Shown here: positions 1 through 8,094 of the stretch, in pieces | Layout: every line of letters starts with the position of its first letter | Numbering within the stretch: position 1 is the stretch's first letter | Assembly (NCBI GenBank): GCA_002315675.1 | Contig: DCHP01000063.1 | Location: forward strand, 1-21,352 | Direction: 5' to 3' | Length of the DNA: 21,352 nucleotides | Source: Rikenellaceae bacterium UBA1749 | GTDB taxonomy: Bacteria; Bacteroidota; Bacteroidia; Bacteroidales; Rikenellaceae | Translations under genes and position numbers: made by a program | The notes under the pieces: model-generated | The model's input: only the letters and a program-made list of their open reading frames with translations | What the model was told of the DNA's origin: nothing | Databases searched by the model: none

Positions 1-45
1 TCAAGCGCTGCGCCGAGCTCGATTGAGCGGCTCGCTTGCGCTTGA
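1..45. repeat. GC-rich imperfect inverted repeat (hairpin) at window edge
   Basis: Bases 1-8 (TCAAGCGC) pair perfectly with 38-45 (GCGCTTGA), and an inner stem pairs 14-18 with 30-34 around an 11-base loop. The block is far richer in G and C than the DNA beside it. There is no T-tract straight after it, so it is not a clear rho-independent terminator on the plus strand. It may be part of a palindromic intergenic repeat, or the end of an element cut by the window edge. What lies to the left is unknown. Confidence 0.5.
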
Positions 46-98
46 CTTTGGCCCTGTGATCATCACAACGATTTACTGCGACTATTGTTAAGAGTTCA

Positions 99-161
99 AA
101 CTCTAGACTCTGGACTCTGGACTCTATACTCTCAACTCTAGACTTTCATCTCCGGACTCTG
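99..161. repeat. Degenerate heptanucleotide tandem repeat (about nine units)
   Basis: The stretch divides into nine 7-base units close to GACTCTN: AACTCTA, GACTCTG, GACTCTG, GACTCTA, TACTCTC, AACTCTA, GACTTTC, ATCTCCG, GACTCTG. A shorter array of the same type lies on the opposite strand at 342-362, covering the last codons and stop of the hydrolase gene. No protein reading is suggested. It resembles short intergenic tandem repeats that can vary in copy number; function unknown. Confidence 0.7.
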
Positions 162-170
162 GCTAACCTG

Positions 171-331
171 AAATTCATCTCCGACAGCAGTGTTTGAAAA
201 ACGCCTACTAGGCGCACTGAGAGGCATATTATTTTCACAGAGTGTCGGAGATGGTACCGATTTGGCCGGGTTTCCGACAGTATGATGGCTTGAAAGGTAT
301 CGTAGAAGGGGGGACTGTCGGAGATGATTTT
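171..331. repeat. Inverted-repeat (MITE-like) element with repeated CTGTCGGAGATG motif
   Basis: A 17-base arm at 171-187 is repeated in inverse at 315-331 with one mismatch; its core is CATCTCCGACAG at 176-187 and CTGTCGGAGATG at 315-326. Another copy, GTGTCGGAGATG, is at 242-253 and a partial one, CCGACAG, at 274-280. A perfect small palindrome, CGCCTA-C-TAGGCG, lies at 202-214. No coding frame is convincing and no clear target-site duplication flanks it. A small non-autonomous repeat is likely; a protein-binding or structured RNA site is also possible. Together with the other two repeats it fills the gene-free 1-346 region. Confidence 0.55.
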
Positions 332-346
332 CGCATAAGCAGAGAG

Positions 347-1603
347 TTAAGAGTTGAGAGCTTTCATTATTATCTTTCCGAATTTTAAGGCTCCATTAAA
401 ATGTTTCCCATAATCATCGAAGTAATAATGAATATTTTGTCCAGAAATGGACTCCTTCAATTTATTGAAATTTTCGAATGGAACATAATTGTCACTGGTT
501 GAATGGAAAAGAAACAGTTCCGTCTCATCAGGGATAACCATTCCTCCGGTGAGATTATGGGCAACCATAGCCTGTTTCAGAACATTTGCCTCATAACTGC
601 TATTATTTATGATACCTTCATCCAATATCTCTGTAATAGGGGTATCATATCCAATCAAATCCATAATCTCGAATACATCATACTTCTTGGACAAAATGAA
701 TTCCTGATAATTTGAAAGAATCGGTTCCTTGAAAATATGAGAATAATCCAATCCCAAATGCTCGGATTCAATAATACTGACAATGGATAGTATGGTGAAA
801 CGTGTCGCTTCAGGGTAATCATCAGTAATGAAAGAGTCATAACAGAGACCGAAATCGTATGCTCCACCGCCTGCCAATGTTTTTGTAAATACAATCCCTG
901 ATTCAGGGTGGTCACAAACATATTTTTGTGAAGCGATAGCGAAAGTGCCTCCCTGAGAGTATCCGCTATTGACTAAAACATCTGTGCATCCAAGGTTCAT
1001 ATCCTTGATAATCTGTTGTGCAGCCAACAGGCCATCAATGTGATTTTTGCCAATCAATTGAGTATTTAAAAAAGCTTGAGGGTGTACTGCGTCTACACCG
1101 AATCCGCAATCATCAGGCATTACCACAGCATATCCCTTCCATGCCATAATAGACTCAAACTGTTCAGACTCAGTAGGCTCTTCTCCTAGCTTAGTAAGAG
1201 TAGCCCTATTGCTTAGAATAAGCCCCTTCATCTTATAATCTTTGGAAACAGCTTCTTCCGGTATATAAAGTTTCGCTGATAGAGTAATCGGATTACCGTC
1301 AACATCTGAAGAGATGTAATTGAAATTGTAGGTATACACTACGTTGTTCCTTATTGAAAAACAAAATAGATTGATTGCAGTTCTCACTATTCGATTAACC
1401 TGTTTGATACTCCGTCCCGTGAATTTTGAGATAAAATTGATATACCTTGAATTTTGGAACATCTCATATACCCCTTGAATGGAGGATTGTTCAGTAATTG
1501 AGTATTGAACTGTTTTTTCTGCTAGAGAATCAGCAGCAGGTTCTTCTGCATGACATACCATCATTAATAGTAGCATGCAAAGCGAGAGAATTGTTTTTTT
1601 CAT
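347..1603 (-). CDS. Secreted alpha/beta-hydrolase (secretory lipase/esterase-like)
   Basis: A 418-residue protein with an N-terminal signal peptide (Lys-Lys, then a hydrophobic run ending in a VCHA-type cleavage site near residue 19), so it should act in the periplasm or outside the cell. The nucleophile-elbow motif GYSQGG places the catalytic Ser at 216; the likely Asp is 371 (in TSDNYVP) and the likely His 401 (in GKHFNG), in the usual Ser-Asp-His order. The fold and the PDDCGFG segment recall the secretory lipase/prolyl-peptidase-like hydrolases, but the substrate (ester or peptide) cannot be read from sequence. I chose the ATG at 1603; a TTG one codon upstream is also in frame. The gene is divergent from the TonB receptor. 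Its last codons lie in a heptanucleotide repeat, so the exact C-terminus may vary between strains. Confidence 0.8.
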   Translation of the reverse strand: MKKTILSLCMLLLMMVCHAEEPAADSLAEKTVQYSITEQSSIQGVYEMFQNSRYINFISKFTGRSIKQVNRIVRTAINLFCFSIRNNVVYTYNFNYISSDVDGNPITLSAKLYIPEEAVSKDYKMKGLILSNRATLTKLGEEPTESEQFESIMAWKGYAVVMPDDCGFGVDAVHPQAFLNTQLIGKNHIDGLLAAQQIIKDMNLGCTDVLVNSGYSQGGTFAIASQKYVCDHPESGIVFTKTLAGGGAYDFGLCYDSFITDDYPEATRFTILSIVSIIESEHLGLDYSHIFKEPILSNYQEFILSKKYDVFEIMDLIGYDTPITEILDEGIINNSSYEANVLKQAMVAHNLTGGMVIPDETELFLFHSTSDNYVPFENFNKLKESISGQNIHYYFDDYGKHFNGALKFGKIIMKALNS

Positions 1604-1688
1604 CAAGCTAGCAAAAGTGAATTTTTGCAGAGCATACTACCGTAATGGTAATAAGGGAACGTGTGCGAATATTTCCGTTTATTGCGTG

Positions 1689-1696
1689 CAAATGTA
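1689..1696 (-). promoter_or_regulatory. Bacteroidota-type -7 box for the hydrolase gene
   Basis: Read on the minus strand the bases are TACATTTG, an exact fit to TAnnTTTG, about 85 bases upstream of the ATG. No TTTG stands at the expected -33 distance, so support is moderate. It lies back to back with the promoter of the TonB receptor. Confidence 0.4.
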
Positions 1697-1729
1697 TGAT
1701 AAATATTCCAAATATTGGTTATGCCTTTT

Positions 1730-1758
1730 TTTGATTTCGTATCAATTAATTACCTTTG
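1730..1758 (+). promoter_or_regulatory. Bacteroidota promoter for the TonB receptor/DUF4249 operon
   Basis: TTTG at 1730-1733, 17 bases, then TACCTTTG at 1751-1758: a full match to the phylum's housekeeping promoter (TTTG-N17-20-TAnnTTTG). Transcription should begin just downstream, around 1763-1768. This places the translation start downstream too and argues against earlier in-frame start codons near 1715. Confidence 0.65.
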
Positions 1759-1789
1759 CGATGATAATTGTGAGATTGTTAATCTGTAC

Positions 1790-4150
1790 GTGAGAATAAT
1801 TAATAAAATAAGTTTCATACGACGTCTTACAATCTGCTTTCTCCTCTTGTTTCCAGCAATTTTGTATGCACAAGTACCAATTACCTTATCTGGATATGTA
1901 TATGATAATACCGGTGAGGTAGTAGTTGGTGCGACTATATATACTTCCGACAAATCGGTTGGAGTTACTGTTGATGAAACAGGATATTATTCAATTAGGC
2001 TCACTGATGATAGTAAGAGTGTAATATGCTCTTGTATCGGGTATCTGGATTCAAAATATCAGATAGAGTCAGAAAAGCACGATTTTTATCTAGTGGAGGA
2101 TAAAGAGCAACTGGATGCATCCTATATATATTCTCAATCAAAAAGAGATCTACTGAAACTACCTCAGATGGGGGCTCAATTGATAGATGCTGCATCTGTC
2201 AAGGCATTGCCATCTTTTCTAGGTGAGACAGATATCATAAAGGTAATACAGATGCTTCCTGGAGTTCAAACTCCAAGTGAGGGATCGACAGGCTTCAGTG
2301 TCCGAGGCGGTGGAATCGATCAAAACCTGATCCTGATGGACAGTGCTCCAGTATTCAACTGTGGCCATTTTCTCGGCTTCTTTTCAATCTTCAATGGAGA
2401 TGCCGTCAATAGTGCGCAATTGTACAAAGGTGATTTTCCTGCCAAATATGGTGGACGCATGGCCTCCGTCCTGGATATTAGTATGAAGGATGGTAATATG
2501 AATAAGTTCAGTGGTAGTGCTTCTATTGGATTGATTGCCTCCAAGATATCCCTTGAGGGGCCGATTGCCAAGGATAAGGCATCATTTATTATCTCCGCAA
2601 GACGTTCATATCTGGATGCGTTTATCCCTTTGGTAAAAAATAAAATTGACAAATCAACGAAACTCTCTTTTTATGATATAAATGCTAAAATCAGTTGGAA
2701 TATCAATAGTAAAAACAGACTTACTCTTCAGGCATTCAACAGCAATGACCGTTTTGGATTGAAGGTAGAGTCTTTCAATATTGATTTGATGTTGTTTGAT
2801 TATACAAATAATATTCAGTCAATTAAATGGACACATCAACATGCCTCTCAAGCCACTACGAATGTGACTCTGTATAATTCTATCTGTGTCGCTGGTATAG
2901 ATTGTGATATGACAGAAGCTTCGTTCATGTGGCGATCCCGAATTGGTGAATCAGGTGTGAAATATTCTACTGCAGTAGACATTGGTCAAAATAATTCACT
3001 TGAAATTGGTGCAAATCTCGCCAACGTCTCTCTGCGGCCATCTGAAACTCATCCTACAGCTGAAGACTCTTTTGTGAATGATGTAACTGCACCATATACT
3101 TTTGCACTGAATCCATCACTATATATTCAAAATGTAACGACTATTGGTAATTTCGTATTCAGGTACGGTTTAAGATATTCATATTTTGCCAAAATGGGGG
3201 CCACAACTCAGTTATACTTTGATCCAGAGACATATGAGAAGGTGAATGAAATTGAATATGGGAAGGGAGAAGTCATCAAGACCTATGGAGGTTTCGAGCC
3301 TAGGGCTTCATTATCTTATTCAACATCTGAGCACTCTTCGATAAAGGCATCATATTCAAGAGCCATTCAATACATTCAACAAGCGGTAGTAAGTGCTTCA
3401 GGCAGCGTGCTTGATACTTGGTGTACTGCATCTCCAAATGTAAAACCACAGATTTCAGATCAATACTCTTTAGGTTATAACCAGAATATTTTCAATGATG
3501 CAGTTGAATTGACTCTTGAAGGTTTTTATAAGTTCAATAGAAATACCGTAGACCTTAAAGATAATCCAGGTATTGTCATTGATAATAAGGAGTATGAGGG
3601 ACTGCTACGTTTCGGTAAGTCATGGTCATACGGCGTGGAAACTATGGCCAAGTTTGAGTTTGAGAAGGTAAATGGATGGCTATCATACACATGGTCTAAA
3701 GCTTTCAATAAAATAGATGGTATTAATAATGGCGAACCATATCGTTCTCCTGTCAATCATGAACATACTGTGAACGCAGTCGTTACTTATGATATGACAA
3801 AAAGAGTCTCTGCATCAGCTTCATGGATCTTCGCCAGTGGCTCGCCAACTACATTCCCAGTAGCAAGATATTATTTTCTAGGTTCATATACACCTATCTA
3901 TTCATCACGTAATTCTGATTCCATGCCGAACTATCATAGACTTGACCTCTCTTTGAATATTATGACCAAGAACAGAGCTGAAGGGAAACGCTGGGGTGGT
4001 CAATGGAGTCTCTCAATCTATAATGCATACGCGCGACATAATGCTTGGACAATATCCACAAATTATTCATATACTCAAAAGACAGAGATAACGAATATGA
4101 TATATCTCTTCTCCATAGTCCCGTCAATCTCATATTCAATAACTTTCTAA
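1790..4150 (+). CDS. TonB-dependent outer-membrane receptor (DUF4249-partnered type)
   Basis: From a GTG start at 1790 the protein has 786 residues. A signal peptide (two Arg, hydrophobic core, cleavage near LYA-Q at residue 27) leads into a carboxypeptidase-regulatory-like domain (about 31-103), then a TonB plug domain (about 122-235, including FSVRGGG, ILMDSAPVFN and YGGRMASVLD), then a long beta-barrel ending in Phe, as expected of outer-membrane barrels. Such receptors import ligands using TonB/ExbBD energy. Fusion of the regulatory-like domain and the downstream DUF4249 lipoprotein are typical of a Bacteroidota subfamily whose ligands are mostly unknown. The start is uncertain: no in-frame ATG lies between the promoter and the signal peptide, and GTG gives a normal signal sequence. 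No SusD partner is present, so glycan import is not implied. Confidence 0.85.
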   Translation: MRIINKISFIRRLTICFLLLFPAILYAQVPITLSGYVYDNTGEVVVGATIYTSDKSVGVTVDETGYYSIRLTDDSKSVICSCIGYLDSKYQIESEKHDFYLVEDKEQLDASYIYSQSKRDLLKLPQMGAQLIDAASVKALPSFLGETDIIKVIQMLPGVQTPSEGSTGFSVRGGGIDQNLILMDSAPVFNCGHFLGFFSIFNGDAVNSAQLYKGDFPAKYGGRMASVLDISMKDGNMNKFSGSASIGLIASKISLEGPIAKDKASFIISARRSYLDAFIPLVKNKIDKSTKLSFYDINAKISWNINSKNRLTLQAFNSNDRFGLKVESFNIDLMLFDYTNNIQSIKWTHQHASQATTNVTLYNSICVAGIDCDMTEASFMWRSRIGESGVKYSTAVDIGQNNSLEIGANLANVSLRPSETHPTAEDSFVNDVTAPYTFALNPSLYIQNVTTIGNFVFRYGLRYSYFAKMGATTQLYFDPETYEKVNEIEYGKGEVIKTYGGFEPRASLSYSTSEHSSIKASYSRAIQYIQQAVVSASGSVLDTWCTASPNVKPQISDQYSLGYNQNIFNDAVELTLEGFYKFNRNTVDLKDNPGIVIDNKEYEGLLRFGKSWSYGVETMAKFEFEKVNGWLSYTWSKAFNKIDGINNGEPYRSPVNHEHTVNAVVTYDMTKRVSASASWIFASGSPTTFPVARYYFLGSYTPIYSSRNSDSMPNYHRLDLSLNIMTKNRAEGKRWGGQWSLSIYNAYARHNAWTISTNYSYTQKTEITNMIYLFSIVPSISYSITF

Positions 4151-5074
4151 ATGAAGCCAATCCGTAAAATATCACTACTATTATTATCCTTTATTCTCAT
4201 TATTTCTTGTAGTGAGGAGATAAGATTGGATACTGCGGTTTCTGGTGACAAATATCTGACCGTAGAGTGTCTATTGACAGACATCCCTCTATTGCCTCAT
4301 GTCGTAAAGTTGTCGGAATCGGTTGATTTTTATGGGATTGATTCAACGGCGCTTTCGGCACCTCCGGTAAGTGGCGCAAGAGTTTCGATTTCCGATGGAG
4401 ATGAAATTGTTGAGTTCAAAGAGAAATCTGATGGCGACAAAGGCACTTATTATGCTCCTACCGGTTATTGTGCCAAATCTGGAAAAACTTATCATCTTCA
4501 CATAGAAATCGATGATCCGGAAGGAGGTGTGAAGGAGTATAATGCAACCAGTACTATGGCGGAGTCTGGATGTAGGCTTGATGCTGTGGATTATAAAATG
4601 ATAAATGCAGTTGATAGCATATATTCAATTTCCATTTGGGGTGAAGTATTCGATATGGAAAGTTATCTTTTGGCCATCCCATTTATCAATACAAATATTT
4701 TCCCACTCTCTTCGGCTTTTGGATTGGAAAATAAATATTATAGGGGGAAATATCTTTCAGCATTTCCAATGGCAGCTCGTCATTATGTCAGTTGGGCTGC
4801 ATATGAAAGTGGAAAGGAATATAGAAAACCTTTTGAAGAGGGGGATATTGTCGGTGTAGGGATACTATCGTTGTCTAAGGATTTTTATGACTATTTCGTA
4901 TCCTATATGTTTTGTCACAATTCTGGTTCTATACCCCTTATCACTTCACAACCTGCTAATCTTCCGACGAATATTGAAGGGGAAAATGCCGCCGGTTATT
5001 TCACCACTGCACCGGTTCAGTTGCAGTATTGCACAGTTGATGATCCTTATAGGAGAAACTTCCTTGTTGAATAG
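4151..5074 (+). CDS. DUF4249 family outer-membrane lipoprotein
   Basis: A 307-residue protein with a lipoprotein signal: two basic residues, a Leu/Ile-rich core and a lipobox ending in Cys20 (IISC), followed by Ser-Glu-Glu. The mature part is beta-rich and contains typical DUF4249 features: an early ligand-or-carbohydrate-like segment (LTVECLLTDIPLLPHVVKL), a PPVSGARV/SISDG stretch and a YHLHIEIDDPEG strand. The ATG follows the receptor stop codon with no gap, so the two genes are almost certainly co-transcribed and translationally coupled. By analogy with other TonB-receptor accessory lipoproteins it probably sits on or under the receptor in the outer membrane. The biochemical role of DUF4249 is not established. 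No terminator is visible after the gene. Confidence 0.8.
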   Translation: MKPIRKISLLLLSFILIISCSEEIRLDTAVSGDKYLTVECLLTDIPLLPHVVKLSESVDFYGIDSTALSAPPVSGARVSISDGDEIVEFKEKSDGDKGTYYAPTGYCAKSGKTYHLHIEIDDPEGGVKEYNATSTMAESGCRLDAVDYKMINAVDSIYSISIWGEVFDMESYLLAIPFINTNIFPLSSAFGLENKYYRGKYLSAFPMAARHYVSWAAYESGKEYRKPFEEGDIVGVGILSLSKDFYDYFVSYMFCHNSGSIPLITSQPANLPTNIEGENAAGYFTTAPVQLQYCTVDDPYRRNFLVE

Positions 5075-5116
5075 TGAATTCGTTCAAGTTCCCGTGGTGT
5101 GTATAAGGATATTTAT

Positions 5117-5124
5117 TAACTTTG
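5117..5124 (+). promoter_or_regulatory. Bacteroidota-type -7 box for the redox operon
   Basis: TAACTTTG matches TAnnTTTG exactly and lies 23 bases before the chosen ATG at 5148. The -33 region around 5095-5100 is GT-rich but lacks a perfect TTTG. The position supports the start at 5148 rather than an upstream reading-frame extension overlapping the DUF4249 gene. Confidence 0.5.
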
Positions 5125-5147
5125 TGTGTTACACCAAAAAAACAGAT

Positions 5148-6662
5148 ATGTGGCGAAAAATTAGAATAGTTCTAGCGACGGTTTTCTTCATCGGAATAAC
5201 ACTGCTTTTCCTTGATTTTTCAGGAGTTATCCATCAATGGTTAGGATGGATGGCAAAGATTCAAGCATTACCTGCACTATTAGCATTGAATGTTGGTATC
5301 GTTGTGGGTTTGATAGTGCTTACACTTCTTTTTGGACGTTTATACTGTTCAATTATTTGTCCTTTGGGTGTTTTTCAAGATATTTTCAACCATTTCGGTT
5401 CCAAGGGGAAGAAAAGAAGAGCCAGATTCTCTTTTAAAAAGGAGAACAAATGGTTGCGTTATCCTATTTTGGTGATATTCGTAGTCCTTATGGTGGCCGG
5501 ATTGAATTCAATAGCCATTATAATAGCACCATACAGTGCGTATGGAAGAATCGCTTCCAATCTGTTCGCTCCTATTTATCAAGGAGTTAATAATTTCCTT
5601 GCTTTCTGTGCAGAACGCTATGACAGTTACGCATTTTATACAAAAGATGTTTGGATCAAGTCAATTCCTACATTTATTATTGCTATTGTGACTTTTATAG
5701 TTGTCGGACTGCTGTCTTATAAAGGTGGCCGCACTTGGTGCAATAATATATGTCCTGTAGGTACTATCTTGGGCTTCTTCTCAAGATTTGCTGCTTTCAG
5801 ACCTGTAATCAACGTTGATAAATGCAACGGTTGTACATTGTGTGCAAAAAAATGTAAAGCTTCTTGTATCAATCCTGCTGAACACTCTATTGATTACAGT
5901 AGATGCGTCATGTGCATGGACTGTTTTGAGAATTGTGCTCAAAAAGCATATGAATGGAAGTTTATGTGGGGCAAAGAACGCATTGAAAACCATTGTGAAT
6001 CTCACGATAACAAACGTCGTCAGTTCCTTGCTACGGCGGGAGCTCTCACCTTGGCTGCTACTGTAAAGGCTCAAGGTAAAAAAGTCGACGGAGGTTTGGC
6101 TAAGATTGTAGATAAGAAGGTGCCTCACAGAGATACTCCTGTAATTCCTGCAGGAGCAGCTAGCGTCAAACATTTTGCCCAGCATTGTACCGGTTGTCAG
6201 CTATGCGTCCAGAGCTGTCCTAATGATGTCTTGAGACCATCCAACAAGTTCGATACATTCCTTCAGCCGGAGATGTCATTTGAAAAGGGCTATTGCCGTC
6301 CTGAGTGTAATGAGTGCTCGACAGTATGTCCGGCAGGTGCTATCAGGCCTATCACCATAGAAGATAAATCAGCTACGCATATAGGTCATGCAGTATGGAT
6401 ACGTAACAATTGTATTGTAATTTCACATCAAGACAGTTGCGCCCATTGTGCTCGGCACTGTCCTACTTCTGCCATTACTATGGTACCACTGACAAATGAT
6501 GCCGGTGAAGCAATGGTCAGCAAAAGGACCGGCGTCGCTCTGACCATACCTACTGTAAATGAAGAGAAGTGTATTGGATGTGGAAAATGTGAAAATCTAT
6601 GTCCAGCAGCTCCATTCAGTGCAATTTATGTAGAGGGTCATTTAATTCACAGTGTTAAGTAA
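5148..6662 (+). CDS. Membrane polyferredoxin, NapH-like plus NapG-like fusion
   Basis: A 504-residue protein. The N-terminal half is NapH/MauN-like: hydrophobic segments near 8-28, 42-63, 105-128 and 172-190, and two CxxxCP motifs (67-71 and 198-202) at membrane edges. A ferredoxin pair follows (Cys 226/229/232/236 and 253/256/259/263). At 290-304 an RRQFLATAGALTLAA segment looks exactly like a twin-arginine signal, then a NapG/MauM-like half carries further Cys clusters (347-357, 383-394, 431-438, 475-485). Such proteins pass electrons from quinol through Fe-S clusters across the membrane. The fusion suggests a cytoplasmic cluster pair and a second ferredoxin part beyond an internal Tat-like segment. 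The aldo/keto reductase gene starts 8 bases downstream and is the likely electron partner (inference). Confidence 0.8.
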   Translation: MWRKIRIVLATVFFIGITLLFLDFSGVIHQWLGWMAKIQALPALLALNVGIVVGLIVLTLLFGRLYCSIICPLGVFQDIFNHFGSKGKKRRARFSFKKENKWLRYPILVIFVVLMVAGLNSIAIIIAPYSAYGRIASNLFAPIYQGVNNFLAFCAERYDSYAFYTKDVWIKSIPTFIIAIVTFIVVGLLSYKGGRTWCNNICPVGTILGFFSRFAAFRPVINVDKCNGCTLCAKKCKASCINPAEHSIDYSRCVMCMDCFENCAQKAYEWKFMWGKERIENHCESHDNKRRQFLATAGALTLAATVKAQGKKVDGGLAKIVDKKVPHRDTPVIPAGAASVKHFAQHCTGCQLCVQSCPNDVLRPSNKFDTFLQPEMSFEKGYCRPECNECSTVCPAGAIRPITIEDKSATHIGHAVWIRNNCIVISHQDSCAHCARHCPTSAITMVPLTNDAGEAMVSKRTGVALTIPTVNEEKCIGCGKCENLCPAAPFSAIYVEGHLIHSVK

Positions 6663-6670
6663 GTTACGAT

Positions 6671-8038
6671 ATGTCAAGAGAAATGAAAAGAAGAGAATTC
6701 CTGAAAATTGTCGGAATTTCAACAGCGGCTACTGCAGCAGTTGCTGCTTGTACATCTAAAAAAGGTATACTTTCAAATGAGTCAGGCTCATCTGAACCAC
6801 AAGGAGATATGACATATCGTGAGGCTCCTGATGGATCCCCTGTTTCATTATTGGGATATGGGATGATGCGTCTTCCAATGCTTGTTGGAGATGGAACGAA
6901 TCAGGAAATCAATCAGGATATGGTTAACCAAGAGGTTGATTATGCAATTGCTCATGGTATCAACTATTTCGATTCGTCACCAGCATATGTTCAGGGTAAA
7001 TCAGAGCAATCTCTTAGCATCGCTTTGAGTAAATATGACAGGAGTCAATATAATGTTGCTACCAAATTATCCAATTTCAGTGACAGAACAAAAGAGGGAT
7101 CCATTAAAATGTACAAGGATTCGTTCGTGAATCTTGGCGTTGATGTTATTGATTTCTATCTTCTTCACGGTATTGGATCGATAGCTGATTTTGAGGGAAG
7201 ATTCCATGAGAATGGTATGGTTGAATACCTTATGAATGAAAAGTCACTAGGGCATATCCGCAACCTTGGCTTCTCTATCCACTCCGATAAAGAGACGTTC
7301 GACTATATGATGGGGATACACGATAGTGGTGAAGCACATTGGGATTTCGTCCAGATACAAATGAACTATGTGGACTGGAATCATGCCTCCGAACATGGGT
7401 TCCGCAGTGTTGCCGCCTCTTACATGTATGATGAACTTGTTCGTCGCGGGATTAGGATTGTAATTATGGAACCGCTCCTTGGTGGAAGCCTGGCATCTGT
7501 CAATGAACATATAGACTATGAGCTGAAGCGCAGGGAACCTGAACAGAGCGTCGCTTCATGGGCTTTCCGTTTCTGTGGTACTCAGGAGGGAATCATGACG
7601 GTTCTAAGTGGTATGACTTACATGGAACACCTGATTGACAATACCAAGACTTTCTCACCATTGAAGCCATTGTCCAAAGAAGAGTTGGATCTTTTGGAAA
7701 AAATTGCCACTCAATACGTTAAGTATAATTTAATCCCATGTACCGGTTGTTCATATTGTATGCCTTGTCCTTACGGCTTGGATATACCTGCTATTTTTGC
7801 ACATTACAACAAGTGCATCAATGAAGGCAATATGGTTGAGGACCCAGAAGATGACGATTATAAGAGAGCCCGTCGTGCATTCTTGATTGGATACGATCGC
7901 AGTGTTCCGAAATTGAGGCAGGCGAGTCACTGTGTCCATTGTCGCGAGTGTGTCAGCCATTGTCCACAACATATCGGAATCCCTGGTCAAATGACAATGA
8001 TTGACAATTATGTCGAAGCATTGAAGCGGAATAAATAG
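6671..8038 (+). CDS. Twin-arginine lipoprotein aldo/keto reductase with C-terminal 4Fe-4S motifs
   Basis: A 455-residue protein. RREFLKIVG near the N-terminus followed by an Ala-rich core and VAAC (Cys27) indicates a Tat-exported lipoprotein. The aldo/keto reductase domain (about 55-330) has the catalytic tetrad Asp101, Tyr106, Lys132, His166. The C-terminal region carries two ferredoxin-like Cys sets: 357/360/363/366 (CxxCxxCxxCP) and 421/424/427/431 (CxxCxxCxxxCP). Fe-S aldo/keto reductases of this kind are common in anaerobes, but their substrates are mostly unknown. Export makes NAD(P)H unlikely as direct donor; the adjacent membrane polyferredoxin could supply electrons instead (inference). 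An internal ATG at 6683 (MKRREFLK) is an equally good start. A terminator follows at 8065. Confidence 0.82.
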   Translation: MSREMKRREFLKIVGISTAATAAVAACTSKKGILSNESGSSEPQGDMTYREAPDGSPVSLLGYGMMRLPMLVGDGTNQEINQDMVNQEVDYAIAHGINYFDSSPAYVQGKSEQSLSIALSKYDRSQYNVATKLSNFSDRTKEGSIKMYKDSFVNLGVDVIDFYLLHGIGSIADFEGRFHENGMVEYLMNEKSLGHIRNLGFSIHSDKETFDYMMGIHDSGEAHWDFVQIQMNYVDWNHASEHGFRSVAASYMYDELVRRGIRIVIMEPLLGGSLASVNEHIDYELKRREPEQSVASWAFRFCGTQEGIMTVLSGMTYMEHLIDNTKTFSPLKPLSKEELDLLEKIATQYVKYNLIPCTGCSYCMPCPYGLDIPAIFAHYNKCINEGNMVEDPEDDDYKRARRAFLIGYDRSVPKLRQASHCVHCRECVSHCPQHIGIPGQMTMIDNYVEALKRNK

Positions 8039-8064
8039 AATCAACGATATACGGTTTGATTTTT

Positions 8065-8094
8065 GCAAGGGTGCAGTTGCGCCCTTGCTTTTTT
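8065..8094 (+). terminator. Rho-independent terminator of the redox operon
   Basis: GCAAGGG (8065-8071) pairs with CCCTTGC (8082-8088), extended by inner G-C pairs in the loop, and is followed by six T residues (8089-8094). The T-tract runs directly into the ATG of the next gene at 8095. Confidence 0.8.

Noticed and set aside
55..67. CRP-like site
   Set aside because: The two half-sites TGTGA and TCACA are separated by three bases, not six as in CRP sites, and Bacteroidota regulation differs.
99..161. CRISPR array
   Set aside because: Units are only 7 bases long without spacers, and no cas genes are present.
171..331. Insertion sequence with transposase
   Set aside because: No reading frame of useful length inside and no target-site duplication.
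1790..5074. SusC/SusD glycan-uptake pair
   Set aside because: The lipoprotein is DUF4249-like and lacks SusD features, and no glycan hydrolases are adjacent.
4887..5147. Upstream extension of the polyferredoxin frame into the DUF4249 gene
   Set aside because: It overlaps a well-supported gene, encodes no family features, and the promoter box at 5117 lies inside it.
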